DNA of 64,000 nucleotides from positions 372,001 through 436,000 of the forward strand of contig NZ_CAJYVQ010000012.1 in the NCBI RefSeq assembly GCF_913778665.1, given 5' to 3'. The stretch is from an uncultured Stenotrophomonas sp. (lineage in GTDB: Bacteria > Pseudomonadota > Gammaproteobacteria > Xanthomonadales > Xanthomonadaceae). Below, piece after piece: positions 8,366 through 15,991 of this stretch. A model generated the notes under the pieces. That model was not told the origin of the DNA. It saw nothing but the letters and a program-made list of their open reading frames with translations, and searched no databases. The position numbers and the translations under genes are program-made. Position 1 is the stretch's first letter; every line of letters starts with the position of its first letter.

Positions 8366-9002
8366 GACGGAATGGAGCCGGCGAGCCGGCGCGATGATGG
8401 TGCTGCTGCTAGCGTTCCTGCTGTTGCCGGGGCTGGCCTGTGCCAAAGGTCCGGCCGGCACCGTGCTGGTGCTCGGCGACAGCCTCAGTGCTGCCCACAA
8501 TATCCCCGCCGACGCCGGCTGGGTCAGCCTGCTGCAGCAGCGGGTCAGGCCGCAGTCGAAAACGCCGGCGCGCATCGTCAACGCCAGCATGAGCGGGGAA
8601 ACCACCGCCGGCGCGCTGACCCGGCTGCCGGGGCTGCTGTCCAGGGAGAAGCCGACCGTGGTGGTGATCGCCCTTGGCGGCAATGACGCGCTGCGCGGGC
8701 TGACCCCCGCGCAGGTGCAGGCCAATCTGGAGAAGATGGTGCAGGCCAGCCAGAAAGCCGGTGCCAAGGTCCTGCTGCTGGGCATCGATGTGCCGCCCAA
8801 CTATGGCCCGGCCTACCGCCAGCGCCTGGCGGCGGTCTATCGCGCGGTGTCCACCCAGTACAAGGTGCCGCTGCTGCCGTTCCTGCTGGAGGGCGTGGCG
8901 CTGCAACCGGGCATGATGCAGGCCGACGGCCTGCACCCGACCGCGCAGGGACAGCCGAAGGTACTGGACAACGTCTGGCCGCTGCTCAGGCCGCTGCTCT
9001 GA
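8358..9002 (+). CDS. tesA: arylesterase / acyl-CoA thioesterase I (SGNH hydrolase)
   Basis: 214 aa periplasmic serine hydrolase that cleaves acyl thioesters and aryl esters. ATG at 8358 follows the strong site GAGGAG; a signal peptide ends LACAK near residue 30. Block I GDSLS (Ser42), the oxyanion glycine and Asn in ALGGNDALRG, and the C-terminal DGLHPTAQGQ with catalytic Asp and His are all present. Divergent from ybbA with essentially no intergenic space, so the promoter must lie inside the ybbA start region. Length and motifs fit TesA closely. Confidence 0.92.
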   Translation: MRKTEWSRRAGAMMVLLLAFLLLPGLACAKGPAGTVLVLGDSLSAAHNIPADAGWVSLLQQRVRPQSKTPARIVNASMSGETTAGALTRLPGLLSREKPTVVVIALGGNDALRGLTPAQVQANLEKMVQASQKAGAKVLLLGIDVPPNYGPAYRQRLAAVYRAVSTQYKVPLLPFLLEGVALQPGMMQADGLHPTAQGQPKVLDNVWPLLRPLL

Positions 9003-9089
9003 ACAATTTTGTTTCCTCTTGACGGAACTTCACATCACGTCCACCGTCGATGCGGCATGTTTCACAAAGCTGAAGTTAGAGGGAATCAC

Positions 9090-9803
9090 ATGCGTCAGAC
9101 GAAGGAGACCTCCGGCTTGGTGCTGGTGGTCGAAGACAACCGCAACATCTCCGAAATGATCGGGGAATACCTGGAAGGTCGCGGCTTCGAAGTCGACTAT
9201 GCACAGGACGGCCTGGATGGCTACCGCCTAGCGGCGGAAAACAGCTATGACGTCGTTGTGCTCGACCTCATGTTGCCGCGCCTGGATGGCATCGAAGTGT
9301 GCCGCCGCCTGCGCAACGATGCGCGCAAGTCCACCCCGGTGCTGATGCTCACCGCGCGCGACACCCTGGACGACAAGCTCACCGGCCTCGGGTTCGGCGC
9401 CGATGACTACCTGACCAAGCCGTTCGCGATCCAGGAACTGGAAGCCCGCCTGCGCGCGCTGATCCGCCGCGAACGTCGCCAGGTCGGTTCGGAAGTGCTC
9501 AAGGTCGCCGACCTCGTGCTCGATCCGGTCAGCATGCGTGCCACCCGTGCCGGTACCGAGCTGCAGCTTTCGCCGATCGGCCTGCGACTGTTGACCATCC
9601 TGATGCGCGAATCGCCGCGTGTGGTCACCCGCCAGGAGATCGAGCGCGAGATCTGGGGCAACGGCCTGCCGGATTCGGACACGTTGCGCAGCCACCTGTA
9701 CAACCTGCGAAAGATCATCGACAAGCCGTTCGACCGTCCGCTGCTGCATACCGTGCAGAGCGCCGGCTACCGCATTGCCGACATCGCCCAGCCAATGGCC
9801 TGA
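9090..9803 (+). CDS. OmpR-family response regulator, ColR/VgrR-like
   Basis: 237 aa. ATG at 9090 follows GAGGGAAT; earlier in-frame starts add a non-conserved leader. Receiver domain about 9-125: acidic pair E15-D16, phospho-acceptor Asp59 in VVLDLMLP, Thr in MLTARD and Lys in YLTKPF. The C-terminal winged helix (about 135-232) contains LRSHLYNLRKIID and LLHTVQSAGYRIA. The whole C-terminal half resembles ColR (VgrR in Xanthomonas), which responds to metals and envelope state. Partner is the kinase at 9960-11231. The assignment to ColR rests on remembered family sequence. Confidence 0.88.
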   Translation: MRQTKETSGLVLVVEDNRNISEMIGEYLEGRGFEVDYAQDGLDGYRLAAENSYDVVVLDLMLPRLDGIEVCRRLRNDARKSTPVLMLTARDTLDDKLTGLGFGADDYLTKPFAIQELEARLRALIRRERRQVGSEVLKVADLVLDPVSMRATRAGTELQLSPIGLRLLTILMRESPRVVTRQEIEREIWGNGLPDSDTLRSHLYNLRKIIDKPFDRPLLHTVQSAGYRIADIAQPMA

Positions 9804-9927
9804 GCAGGGCCCGCACCGGTGCTGCAGCAGGCCCGGCCGGGTAATGGCCACGCACGTGGGCAGGGGATGACCGGCCGGTATTGCCGACGGTCATCACCCA
9901 TGCCCCCCCACTGCGCAGTGCGCTGCC

Positions 9928-9933
9928 TATAAT
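9928..9933 (+). promoter_or_regulatory. perfect -10 hexamer before the sensor kinase
   Basis: TATAAT, 26 bases upstream of the ATG at 9960, in the 156-base gap after the response regulator. No good -35 is visible at 16-18 bp, so strength is uncertain. It suggests the kinase can be transcribed apart from the regulator. Confidence 0.4.
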
Positions 9934-9959
9934 CGCAGCGCTCTGACCGGGACTCCGTA

Positions 9960-11231
9960 ATGCCGCACGGCCTGCCGCGCAAGATCCGTATCGCCTTCAT
10001 CCTGCAGGCAGTGCTGGCCAGCCTGGGCATCCTGCTCGGTGCCTGGCTGGTCTCGCTGGTGATCAAGCACAGCCTGGTGGGCGCCGCCCTGCGCGAAGAG
10101 GCGGCGTACTTCTGGACGCTGCACGACGCATCACCGGTGCAGCCACCACCCAACACCCAGAACATTCGCGGCTATCTGCTGGAAAGCGGGCAGTCGGCAC
10201 TGTCGTTGCCGGCCAACCTGCGCAATCTGGAGCCCGGCTTCCACGAACTGCCCAAGGACGACCAGCTGGTGCTGGTCGACGTGCGCCCGGCCGGTCGCCT
10301 GTACCTGGTGTTCCTGCGCTCGCGCGCGGAGATGCTGGCGTTCTGGTTCGGCATCGTGCCGGTGCTGTTGACCCTGCTGGCGGTGTATGGCGCCAGCTGG
10401 GTGACCTACCGCGCATCCAAACGGCTGGTATCGCCGGTGAACTGGCTGGCACGGCGGGTGTCGCGATGGGACCCGGGACATCCGGAGGCGGCCGATCTGG
10501 AGCCGAACAAGCTGCCGGCCGACATGCAGGGCGAGACCCGACAGCTGGCCGCCGCACTGCATTCGCTGGCCAACCGGGTCAGCGCGCATGTGGCGCGCGA
10601 ACGCAACTTCACCCGCGATGCCAGCCACGAACTGCGCACCCCGCTGACCGTGATCCGCGTTGCCAGCGACATGGCACTGGGCGATGAAACCCTGGAGCCG
10701 CGCCTGCGTCGCAGCCTGCAGCGCATCCAGCGCGCCGGGCGTGACATGGAAGCGGTGATCGATGCGTTCCTGATCCTGGCCCGCGAGGCCGACGTCGAGC
10801 CGCAGATCGAGCTGTTCGACGTCAACGACATCGTCCGCCATGAAGTGGACAACGCCAACGAACTGCTCGGGTCGCGCCCGGTCGCGGTGCACCTGCACAG
10901 TGATGGCCCGGCGCAGCTGCATGCGCCGCCGCGGGTGCTGCAGGTGGTGGTCAGCAACCTGGTGCGCAACGCCTGCAGCTACACCGACGAGGGCCGCATT
11001 GACGTGCAGGTGCTCAATGACCGGGTGGTGGTGCGCGATACCGGCATCGGTATGTCGGCCGAGGCATTGGCGCGCGCGTTCGAGCCGTTCTATCGCGCCG
11101 AACCCAGCCGCCCGCAGGGCACCGGCCTGGGCCTGTCGATCGTGCGCCGCCTGTGCGACCGCTTCGGCTGGAAGGTCAGCCTGAGCAGCGAACCGGGGAA
11201 GGGCACCGAGGCCACGGTGATCTTCCGCTGA
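9960..11231 (+). CDS. sensor histidine kinase, ColS/VgrS-like
   Basis: 423 aa inner-membrane kinase. Membrane segment about 10-36, periplasmic sensor about 37-122, second membrane segment about 125-147, then a linker, HisKA (RDASHELRTPLT, phospho-acceptor His223) and an HATPase domain with NLVRNACSY, DTGIGMS and GTGLGLSIV. Partner of the upstream regulator. VgrS/ColS kinases sense iron through a periplasmic ExxE motif; no strict ExxE occurs between the two membrane segments here, only REEAAYFW and LEPGFHE. The ligand is therefore open. Confidence 0.88.
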   Translation: MPHGLPRKIRIAFILQAVLASLGILLGAWLVSLVIKHSLVGAALREEAAYFWTLHDASPVQPPPNTQNIRGYLLESGQSALSLPANLRNLEPGFHELPKDDQLVLVDVRPAGRLYLVFLRSRAEMLAFWFGIVPVLLTLLAVYGASWVTYRASKRLVSPVNWLARRVSRWDPGHPEAADLEPNKLPADMQGETRQLAAALHSLANRVSAHVARERNFTRDASHELRTPLTVIRVASDMALGDETLEPRLRRSLQRIQRAGRDMEAVIDAFLILAREADVEPQIELFDVNDIVRHEVDNANELLGSRPVAVHLHSDGPAQLHAPPRVLQVVVSNLVRNACSYTDEGRIDVQVLNDRVVVRDTGIGMSAEALARAFEPFYRAEPSRPQGTGLGLSIVRRLCDRFGWKVSLSSEPGKGTEATVIFR

Positions 11232-11256
11232 TGCGGCGACCTGCCACCCTGCACGA

Positions 11257-11359
11257 AGCCGAGCAGGGCTCGGCTCTGCAGGAACCGGCTTTGTAGCGTC
11301 GAGCCATGCTCGACTGCTTTACTTGCCGGAAAGTCGGTAGATCCACGCGATGCGTGGAT
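11257..11359. repeat. cluster of three SMAG-type palindromes
   Basis: Three hairpins fill most of the 133-base gap between the kinase stop (11231) and the SGNH hydrolase stop (11365): a degenerate AGCCGAGC/GCTCGGCT at 11257-11275; GTAG-headed GTCGAGC/GCTCGAC at 11293-11314; GTAG-headed ATCCACGC/GCGTGGAT at 11337-11359. The flanking genes converge, so the cluster may also help end transcripts from both sides. Confidence 0.8.
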
Positions 11360-11364
11360 GGGGC

Positions 11365-12066
11365 TCAGTTGCAGTTGACCTTCGGCGCCACCGCCTTGGT
11401 CCAGATCGCATAGCCGGCCGGGGTCATGTGCAGCATGTCCTCGCGGAACAGCTTCGCGTCCGGCTGGCCGTCGGCACCCAGCATCGGCGTGTAGATGTCG
11501 GTGAAACCGGTGTTGGGCAGCTTGGCCAGGGCGGCCTTGATCAGCGTGTTGGCCTCGTTGATCGCCGGCAACAGGTGCGCGCGCGACGGGCTCGGCTTGA
11601 TCGACAGGTACTCCACCCTGGTCTTCGGCAGGTCACGATGCACGCGCTGCACGAAGGCGACCACGTCGTCACGCACCTGCACGGCGCTGCGGCCGCTGTT
11701 GAGATCATTGTCGCCAGCGTAGAAGAACACCTTGCACGGCGCATACGGCACCACGATCTGGCCGGCATACCAAGTGCTGTCGCGCACTTCCGAGCCACCG
11801 AAGCCACGGTTGAACACCGGTTGCCCCGGGAAGTCCTGGGCCAGGCTCTCCCAGAAGCGGATGGACGAGCTGCCGATGAATTCGATGCCACCCCGCGGCG
11901 GCGGGTTGGCCTGGTCTGCGCTGGCAAAGTGGGCCATGTCGCTGGCCCACGCCACGTTGGAGACCTGTTCGGGGACACGCGGTTGCCTGGCCGGGCTCAG
12001 GGCCTGGGCCAGCGGTGCGGCGGCCAGCAGGCCCAGCATCAACAGGCAGGTAGGGCGACGGGACAT
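11365..12066 (-). CDS. secreted SGNH/GDSL-family hydrolase
   Basis: 233 aa predicted esterase or lipase-like hydrolase exported by a signal peptide (residues 1-22, ending AQALS). ATG at 12066 follows GGAG; an upstream in-frame ATG would put the signal sequence internally. Block I is GIEFIGSSSIRFW (GSSS in place of GDS), block III is YAGDNDLNSGR with the conserved Asn, and block V is DMLHMTPAGY with the catalytic Asp and His. The GSSS form is typical of GDSL-like Lipase/Acylhydrolase proteins near carbohydrate or lipid turnover genes. Substrate unknown. Confidence 0.82.
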   Translation of the reverse strand: MSRRPTCLLMLGLLAAAPLAQALSPARQPRVPEQVSNVAWASDMAHFASADQANPPPRGGIEFIGSSSIRFWESLAQDFPGQPVFNRGFGGSEVRDSTWYAGQIVVPYAPCKVFFYAGDNDLNSGRSAVQVRDDVVAFVQRVHRDLPKTRVEYLSIKPSPSRAHLLPAINEANTLIKAALAKLPNTGFTDIYTPMLGADGQPDAKLFREDMLHMTPAGYAIWTKAVAPKVNCN

Positions 12067-12278
12067 CGGGCGCTCCAGCAGGAAAGAGGCCTCCATCATA
12101 GGAGGAGGCGGCGGCCGGGCGCTTTCCCCACCTGGGCCATTCGCACGGGCTGCGCAGGGTATGGCTGGCGGCCTTGTGGCAAAATGACGGCCATCTGCCT
12201 ATTCCTGTGCACCTATGATTCCCTGCCGTGCGTCTGAGCGGTCGCTGCGCCGCGCCCCTGTTGCTGGATGTTCCACCC

Positions 12279-12674
12279 GTGGCTGATCAGTTCGGTCATC
12301 TGCCCCGTGGCCCGCGCCGCATCTTCCAGGCCGCCCGCTGGTCCTGGCAGGGCCTGCGCGCCGCTTGGCTGCACGAGTCCTCGTTCCGGCTGGAGGTCTA
12401 CCTGCTGATCCTGCTGGCTCCGGTCGCGATCTGGCTGGGCCAGACCCCGGTGGAGCGCGCGCTGCTGATCGGCTCGATGCTGCTGGTGCTGGCGATGGAA
12501 CTGGCCAACTCGGCCATCGAGGCGGTGATCGAGCGCTACGGCAGCGAGATCCATGAACTGGCTGGCCGCGCCAAGGACATGGGCTCGGCGGCGGTGTTTG
12601 TGCTGATGATGAACGTACTGCTGTGCTGGGCGCTGGTCGTGGTCCCGCACGCGCTGGCCGGCAATTACCGCTGA
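12279..12674 (+). CDS. dgkA: diacylglycerol kinase (prokaryotic DgkA type)
   Basis: 131 aa inner-membrane enzyme that phosphorylates diacylglycerol to phosphatidate, recycling lipid left by membrane-derived glucan and LPS modification. Three membrane helices; conserved HESSFRLE and the catalytic region ELANSAIEAVIERYG...EIHELAGRAKDMGSAAV. I chose the GTG at 12279 (valine-alanine-aspartate N-terminus close to the usual ~122 aa length); another in-frame GTG at 12228 would add 17 residues. A TATGAT -10-like sequence lies at 12214-12219. Thirty-three bases before the TerC gene. Confidence 0.9.
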   Translation: MADQFGHLPRGPRRIFQAARWSWQGLRAAWLHESSFRLEVYLLILLAPVAIWLGQTPVERALLIGSMLLVLAMELANSAIEAVIERYGSEIHELAGRAKDMGSAAVFVLMMNVLLCWALVVVPHALAGNYR

Positions 12675-12707
12675 AACCCCATTCCCCCACTGCCTTGAAG
12701 AGTTTCC

Positions 12708-13457
12708 ATGTCCTTTGAGTTCCTCGCCGACCCCAACGCCTGGGTGACCCTGTTCACCCTCAGCGCGCTGGAAATCGTGCTCGGCATCGACAACCTGGTG
12801 TTCATTTCCATCGCGGTCAGCAAGCTGCCGGAAGAGCGTCGCCCGTTCGCGCGCAAGCTCGGCATTGCGGTGGCCTGCATCACCCGCATCGCGCTGCTGG
12901 TTTCGCTGGCCTACCTGGCGCACATGGCCGCCAACCTGTTCACCGTGGCCGGCATGGGCATCTCCATCCGCGACCTGGTCCTGATCGTCGGCGGCCTGTT
13001 CCTGATCATCAAGGGCTACATGGAGATCAAGGAGCTGATCACCGGTGGCGAGGATGAAGATCCCAGCACCACCAAGGCTTCGGCGGTGTTCGGCTACGTG
13101 ATCGCCCAGATCGCGGTGATCGATATCGTGTTCTCGCTGGACTCGGTGATCACCGCGGTCGGCATCGCCGACCATATCCCGGTGATGGTCGCCGCCATCC
13201 TGCTGTCGGTGATGGTGATGCTGCTGGCCGCCAATCCGCTGGGCCGTTTCATCGATGCCAACCCGACGGTGAAGATGCTGGCGCTGGCCTTCATCCTGCT
13301 GATCGGCGCGGTGCTGATCCTCGACGGCCTGGACGTGCACGTGCCCAAGCCCTACATCTACGCCGCGATGGGCTTCTCGGTGCTGGTGGAGTGGCTGAAC
13401 CTGCTGATGCGCCGCCGCGCACGCGATCACCACGTGCCGGGTGCCGGCGACTGGTAA
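12708..13457 (+). CDS. TerC family integral membrane protein
   Basis: 249 aa, about seven hydrophobic helices. Carries the family's paired acidic motifs in membrane context: EIVLGIDNLVFISI near residue 18 and IDIVFSLDSVITA near 140. Family members include E. coli Alx/TerC/YgdQ-type proteins linked to manganese efflux, metalation of exported proteins and tellurite resistance. No tellurite genes are nearby, so a housekeeping metal role is more likely. Followed immediately by a strong hairpin terminator. The upstream gap is only 33 bases, so a yybP-ykoY riboswitch, common before such genes, is absent. Confidence 0.88.
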   Translation: MSFEFLADPNAWVTLFTLSALEIVLGIDNLVFISIAVSKLPEERRPFARKLGIAVACITRIALLVSLAYLAHMAANLFTVAGMGISIRDLVLIVGGLFLIIKGYMEIKELITGGEDEDPSTTKASAVFGYVIAQIAVIDIVFSLDSVITAVGIADHIPVMVAAILLSVMVMLLAANPLGRFIDANPTVKMLALAFILLIGAVLILDGLDVHVPKPYIYAAMGFSVLVEWLNLLMRRRARDHHVPGAGDW

Positions 13458-13468
13458 GCGATCCACCC

Positions 13469-13495
13469 AGGACCCCCGGCACTGCCGGGGGTCCT
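13469..13495 (+). terminator. hairpin terminator after the TerC gene
   Basis: Arms AGGACCCCCGGCA and TGCCGGGGGTCCT, nearly perfect with a tiny loop, 12 bases after the stop. The T-run is short (GCGTTATG follows), but position and stability fit a terminator. Confidence 0.65.
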
Positions 13496-13566
13496 GCGTT
13501 ATGGGGCAGGTATCGGATCTGCGGGAATGGCTACGGTCGCCACCTGTGAACCGGGGTCAACACTGT

Positions 13567-13600
13567 TTTCCCCCGCCGAGGCTTAATCGGCGGCGGGAAA
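13567..13600 (+). promoter_or_regulatory. inverted repeat in the leader of the MFS gene
   Basis: TTTCCCCCGCCGA and TCGGCGGCGGGAAA pair around the loop GGCTTAA with one bulged base, 45 bases upstream of the MFS start at 13645. It could be an operator for an unseen regulator or a leader hairpin. It matches no riboswitch class that I know. Confidence 0.45.
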
Positions 13601-13644
13601 GCGCGCAGGCTACGCAGCTTCCATTTCCTCCCCCAGGAATCCCC

Positions 13645-14805
13645 ATGAATTCCAGAGCCGCGCTGCTGGCCCTCGCCGTTGGCGCCTTCGCAATCGGCAC
13701 CACTGAATTCGCCCCGATGGGACTGCTGCCGGTCATCGCTGATGGCGTCGGCGTGAGCATCCCGTCGGCCGGCATGCTGATCACCGGCTACGCGGTCGGC
13801 GTGATGCTGGGGGCGCCGGTGATGACCCTGCTGATGGGCCGGTTCGGCAAGCGCACCGCGCTGATGCTGCTGATGTCGATCTTCGTGGTCGGCAACCTGT
13901 TGTCCGCGCTTGCACCGAACTACGGCCTGCTGCTGCTGTCGCGGCTGGTCACCAGCCTCAACCACGGTGCGTTCTTCGGCATCGGCGCGGTGGTCGCCGC
14001 CAGCCTTGTGCCGAAGGACAAGCAGGCGGCGGCCGTCGCCACCATGTTCATGGGCCTGACCATCGCCAACATCGGCGGTGTGCCGCTGGCCACCTGGGTC
14101 GGCCAGCAGCTCGGCTGGCGCCTGTCCTTTGCCGGCACCGCAGCGCTGGGGGTGGTCGCGATCACCGCGTTGGGCCTGGCCCTGCCGGCATCGGCGCCGG
14201 GTCCGCGCCCGGACGTGCGTCGCGAGATGCGGGCGATCCTGCAGCCACAGGTGCTGCTGGCGATGGGCACCACCGTGCTCGGCGCGGGTGCGATGTTCAC
14301 CTTGTACACGTACGTGGCGCCGGTGCTGACCGAACTGACCGGAGCCTCCAACGCCTTCATCGCGATGTCGCTGATGCTGATCGGTATCGGCTTCACCGTC
14401 GGCAACGGCATCGGCGGGCGCATGGCCGACTGGTCGCTGGATGGTGCCACCCGCATCCTGCTGGCGGCGCTGGCTGTGCTGATGTTCGTGCTGCCGCTGG
14501 CCTTCATGCATCACGCCACTGCGGCACTGGGTGTACTGCTGTTCGGCGCGGCGACCTTCGCCATCGTGCCGCCGCTGCAGATCCGGGTGATGCAGGCCGC
14601 CAGCGAGGCGCCGGGCCTGGCGTCGTCGATCAATGTGGGTGCGTTCAACCTCGGCAACGCCGTGGGCGCCGCACTGGGTGGCGCGGTGATCAGCTCGGGC
14701 CTGGGGTACGCGGCGGTGCCGGTGGCCGGTGGCCTGCTGGCGGCATCGGGCCTGCTGCTGGCGTGGCTGGGGCGTCCACGCAGCGCGGTGGCTGAGGCCT
14801 GCTGA
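13645..14805 (+). CDS. MFS exporter, DHA1 / AraJ-like
   Basis: 386 aa, twelve predicted membrane helices. Opens with LAVGAFAIGTTEFAPMGLLP, the N-terminal signature of AraJ/YdhP/SotB-type sugar or drug exporters, and has the loop 2-3 motif GAPVMTLLMGRFGKR (motif A). ATG at 13645 follows CAGGAAT and starts directly at helix 1; longer in-frame readings upstream cross the terminator and are rejected. Transcribed alone, between a hairpin leader and a structured repeat module. Substrate unknown. Confidence 0.87.
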   Translation: MNSRAALLALAVGAFAIGTTEFAPMGLLPVIADGVGVSIPSAGMLITGYAVGVMLGAPVMTLLMGRFGKRTALMLLMSIFVVGNLLSALAPNYGLLLLSRLVTSLNHGAFFGIGAVVAASLVPKDKQAAAVATMFMGLTIANIGGVPLATWVGQQLGWRLSFAGTAALGVVAITALGLALPASAPGPRPDVRREMRAILQPQVLLAMGTTVLGAGAMFTLYTYVAPVLTELTGASNAFIAMSLMLIGIGFTVGNGIGGRMADWSLDGATRILLAALAVLMFVLPLAFMHHATAALGVLLFGAATFAIVPPLQIRVMQAASEAPGLASSINVGAFNLGNAVGAALGGAVISSGLGYAAVPVAGGLLAASGLLLAWLGRPRSAVAEAC

Positions 14806-14860
14806 GGGGGGTGGGGTTACGGCAGGGCTTGCAGCCCTGCACCCGCTACAGGCCAAGGCA

Positions 14861-14914
14861 ACGGCCGAAGCAACAGCAACTGCAACAGCCGGCGCTGGTT
14901 TTCTGAGGGTTGGG
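14861..14914 (+). repeat. degenerate 6-mer tract plus conserved leader of module A
   Basis: 14861-14890 holds a degenerate run of CAACAG/GCAACG-like units. 14891-14914 (24 bases) matches 18 of 24 positions with 38847-38870, which precedes the equivalent hairpin in module B. Both lie directly before a long hairpin, so tract, leader and hairpin form one composite unit. Confidence 0.55.
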
Positions 14915-14915
14915 C

Positions 14916-15013
14916 GGGGCGGTGTGGGTTGGCAGGACACGCCGTGAACCCATCCATAGGGGCTCGATGGCGCCATCCATGGCGGCAACGGTCCTGCCAA
15001 CCCACACCGCCCC
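14916..15013 (+). repeat. long bipartite hairpin, module A copy 1
   Basis: Outer stem of 23 perfect base pairs (14916-14938 with 14991-15013), a conserved unpaired strand at 14939-14966 starting ACGCCGTGAACCC, then an inner hairpin CGCCA-TCCA-TGGCG (14971-14984). Three other copies in the window keep the internal strand and TCCA loop but change both stems with pairing preserved. Not a named repeat family as far as I can tell. Confidence 0.75.
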
Positions 15014-15059
15014 ACCTCCGACAGATTGCCGCGATCTGTCGTAACGGCGTTCCGCTCTG

Positions 15060-15083
15060 GTAGGTGTCGACCTTGGTCGACAC
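15060..15083 (+). repeat. SMAG palindrome (REP)
   Basis: GTAG head with 9-bp perfect arms GTGTCGACC / GGTCGACAC around TT. Sits between the two hairpin copies of module A; the remaining spacer (15084-15158) has a T-rich patch near 15107-15125 but no gene. Confidence 0.85.
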
Positions 15084-15158
15084 GAATGCCTCAAGAACCC
15101 GCTTTTGCTTTGATTTTTTCTTTTGATCTTCCCGCGGTGCGCAGGAAACCGTATGAGG

Positions 15159-15258
15159 CCGGGCGGGTAGGCGTGGCGGGGGTATCCGCGCCATGGATGG
15201 CGCGGCTGAGCCTCCAGGGACGGATTCACGGCGTCCCCCGCCATGTCCACCCGCCCGG
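15159..15258 (-). repeat. long bipartite hairpin, module A copy 2 (inverted)
   Basis: Outer stem 15159-15182 with 15235-15258 (24 positions, one mismatch and two G-T pairs). Read on the minus strand the internal strand begins ACGCCGTGAATCC and the inner hairpin is GCGCCA-TCCA-TGGCGC. It faces copy 1 as an inverted repeat 145 bases away. No gene lies in 14806-15370 apart from the lemA leader. Confidence 0.75.
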
Positions 15259-15370
15259 ACTACTCAGGCGATCCATGAGCATGGCCACCGCGGAGGGGGC
15301 GCCGCCCGATGGCCGGTCTTTCACCCCAACCATGGCATGCTCGGCGCCACGTCCACCCGGAACCTCCGCC

Positions 15371-15988
15371 ATGCGCCTGTTCACCCGTGTCCTGCCCCTG
15401 ATACTGCTGGCCTCCCTGCTCTCCGGCTGCGGCTACAACGCCATCCAGCAGAAGGATGAGGCGGTCAAGGCCAGCTGGTCGGAAGTGCTCAACCAGTACA
15501 AGCGCCGCGCCGACCTGGTGCCCAACCTGGTGCAGACCGTGAAGGGCTTTGCCAGCCAGGAAGAGCGCGTGCTGACCGAAGTCACCAACGCCCGCTCGCG
15601 GGTTGGCCAGATCAACGTCAACGCCGATGACGAAGCCTCGCTCAAGCAGTTCCAGCAGGCCCAGGGTGAACTCGGCAGCGCGCTGTCGCGGCTGCTGGTG
15701 GTCACCGAGAACTACCCGGTGCTGAAGTCCGACCAGAACTTCCGCGACCTGCAGGCGCAGCTGGAAGGCACCGAAAACCGCATCACCGTCGCCCGTGGCC
15801 GCTACATCCAGCAGGTGCAGGACTACAACACCTACATCCGCTCGTTCCCGCAGGTGATCACCGCCAAGATCTTCGGCTACAAGACCAAGCCGAACTTCAC
15901 CGTGGAAAACGAAGCCCAGATCTCCAACGCGCCGGCGGTCGATTTCGGCAACGCGCCGCAGCAGCCGGCCCCGCAGCCGGGTCACTGA
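15371..15988 (+). CDS. lemA: LemA family lipoprotein
   Basis: 205 aa. Lipoprotein signal peptide with lipobox LLSGCG (Cys near residue 20), then a long helical coiled-coil region typical of LemA: YNAIQQKDEAVKASWSEVLN, KRRADLVPNLVQTVKGFA and RYIQQVQDYNTYIRSFP. The C-terminal tail is Pro/Gln-rich. The ATG at 15371 starts the signal peptide; longer in-frame readings run back into the repeat module and are rejected. First of three genes with two TPM-domain partners, a conserved association. Probable role in membrane-protein or envelope quality; biochemical function unknown. Confidence 0.88.
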   Translation: MRLFTRVLPLILLASLLSGCGYNAIQQKDEAVKASWSEVLNQYKRRADLVPNLVQTVKGFASQEERVLTEVTNARSRVGQINVNADDEASLKQFQQAQGELGSALSRLLVVTENYPVLKSDQNFRDLQAQLEGTENRITVARGRYIQQVQDYNTYIRSFPQVITAKIFGYKTKPNFTVENEAQISNAPAVDFGNAPQQPAPQPGH

Positions 15989-15991
15989 GCC

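Noticed and set aside
12675..12707. yybP-ykoY riboswitch ahead of the TerC gene
   Set aside because: Only 33 bases are available and no conserved core is seen.
12213..13466. Long minus-strand open frame opposite dgkA and the TerC gene
   Set aside because: His/Gln/Asp-rich reverse complement of membrane-protein codons; both real genes are well supported.
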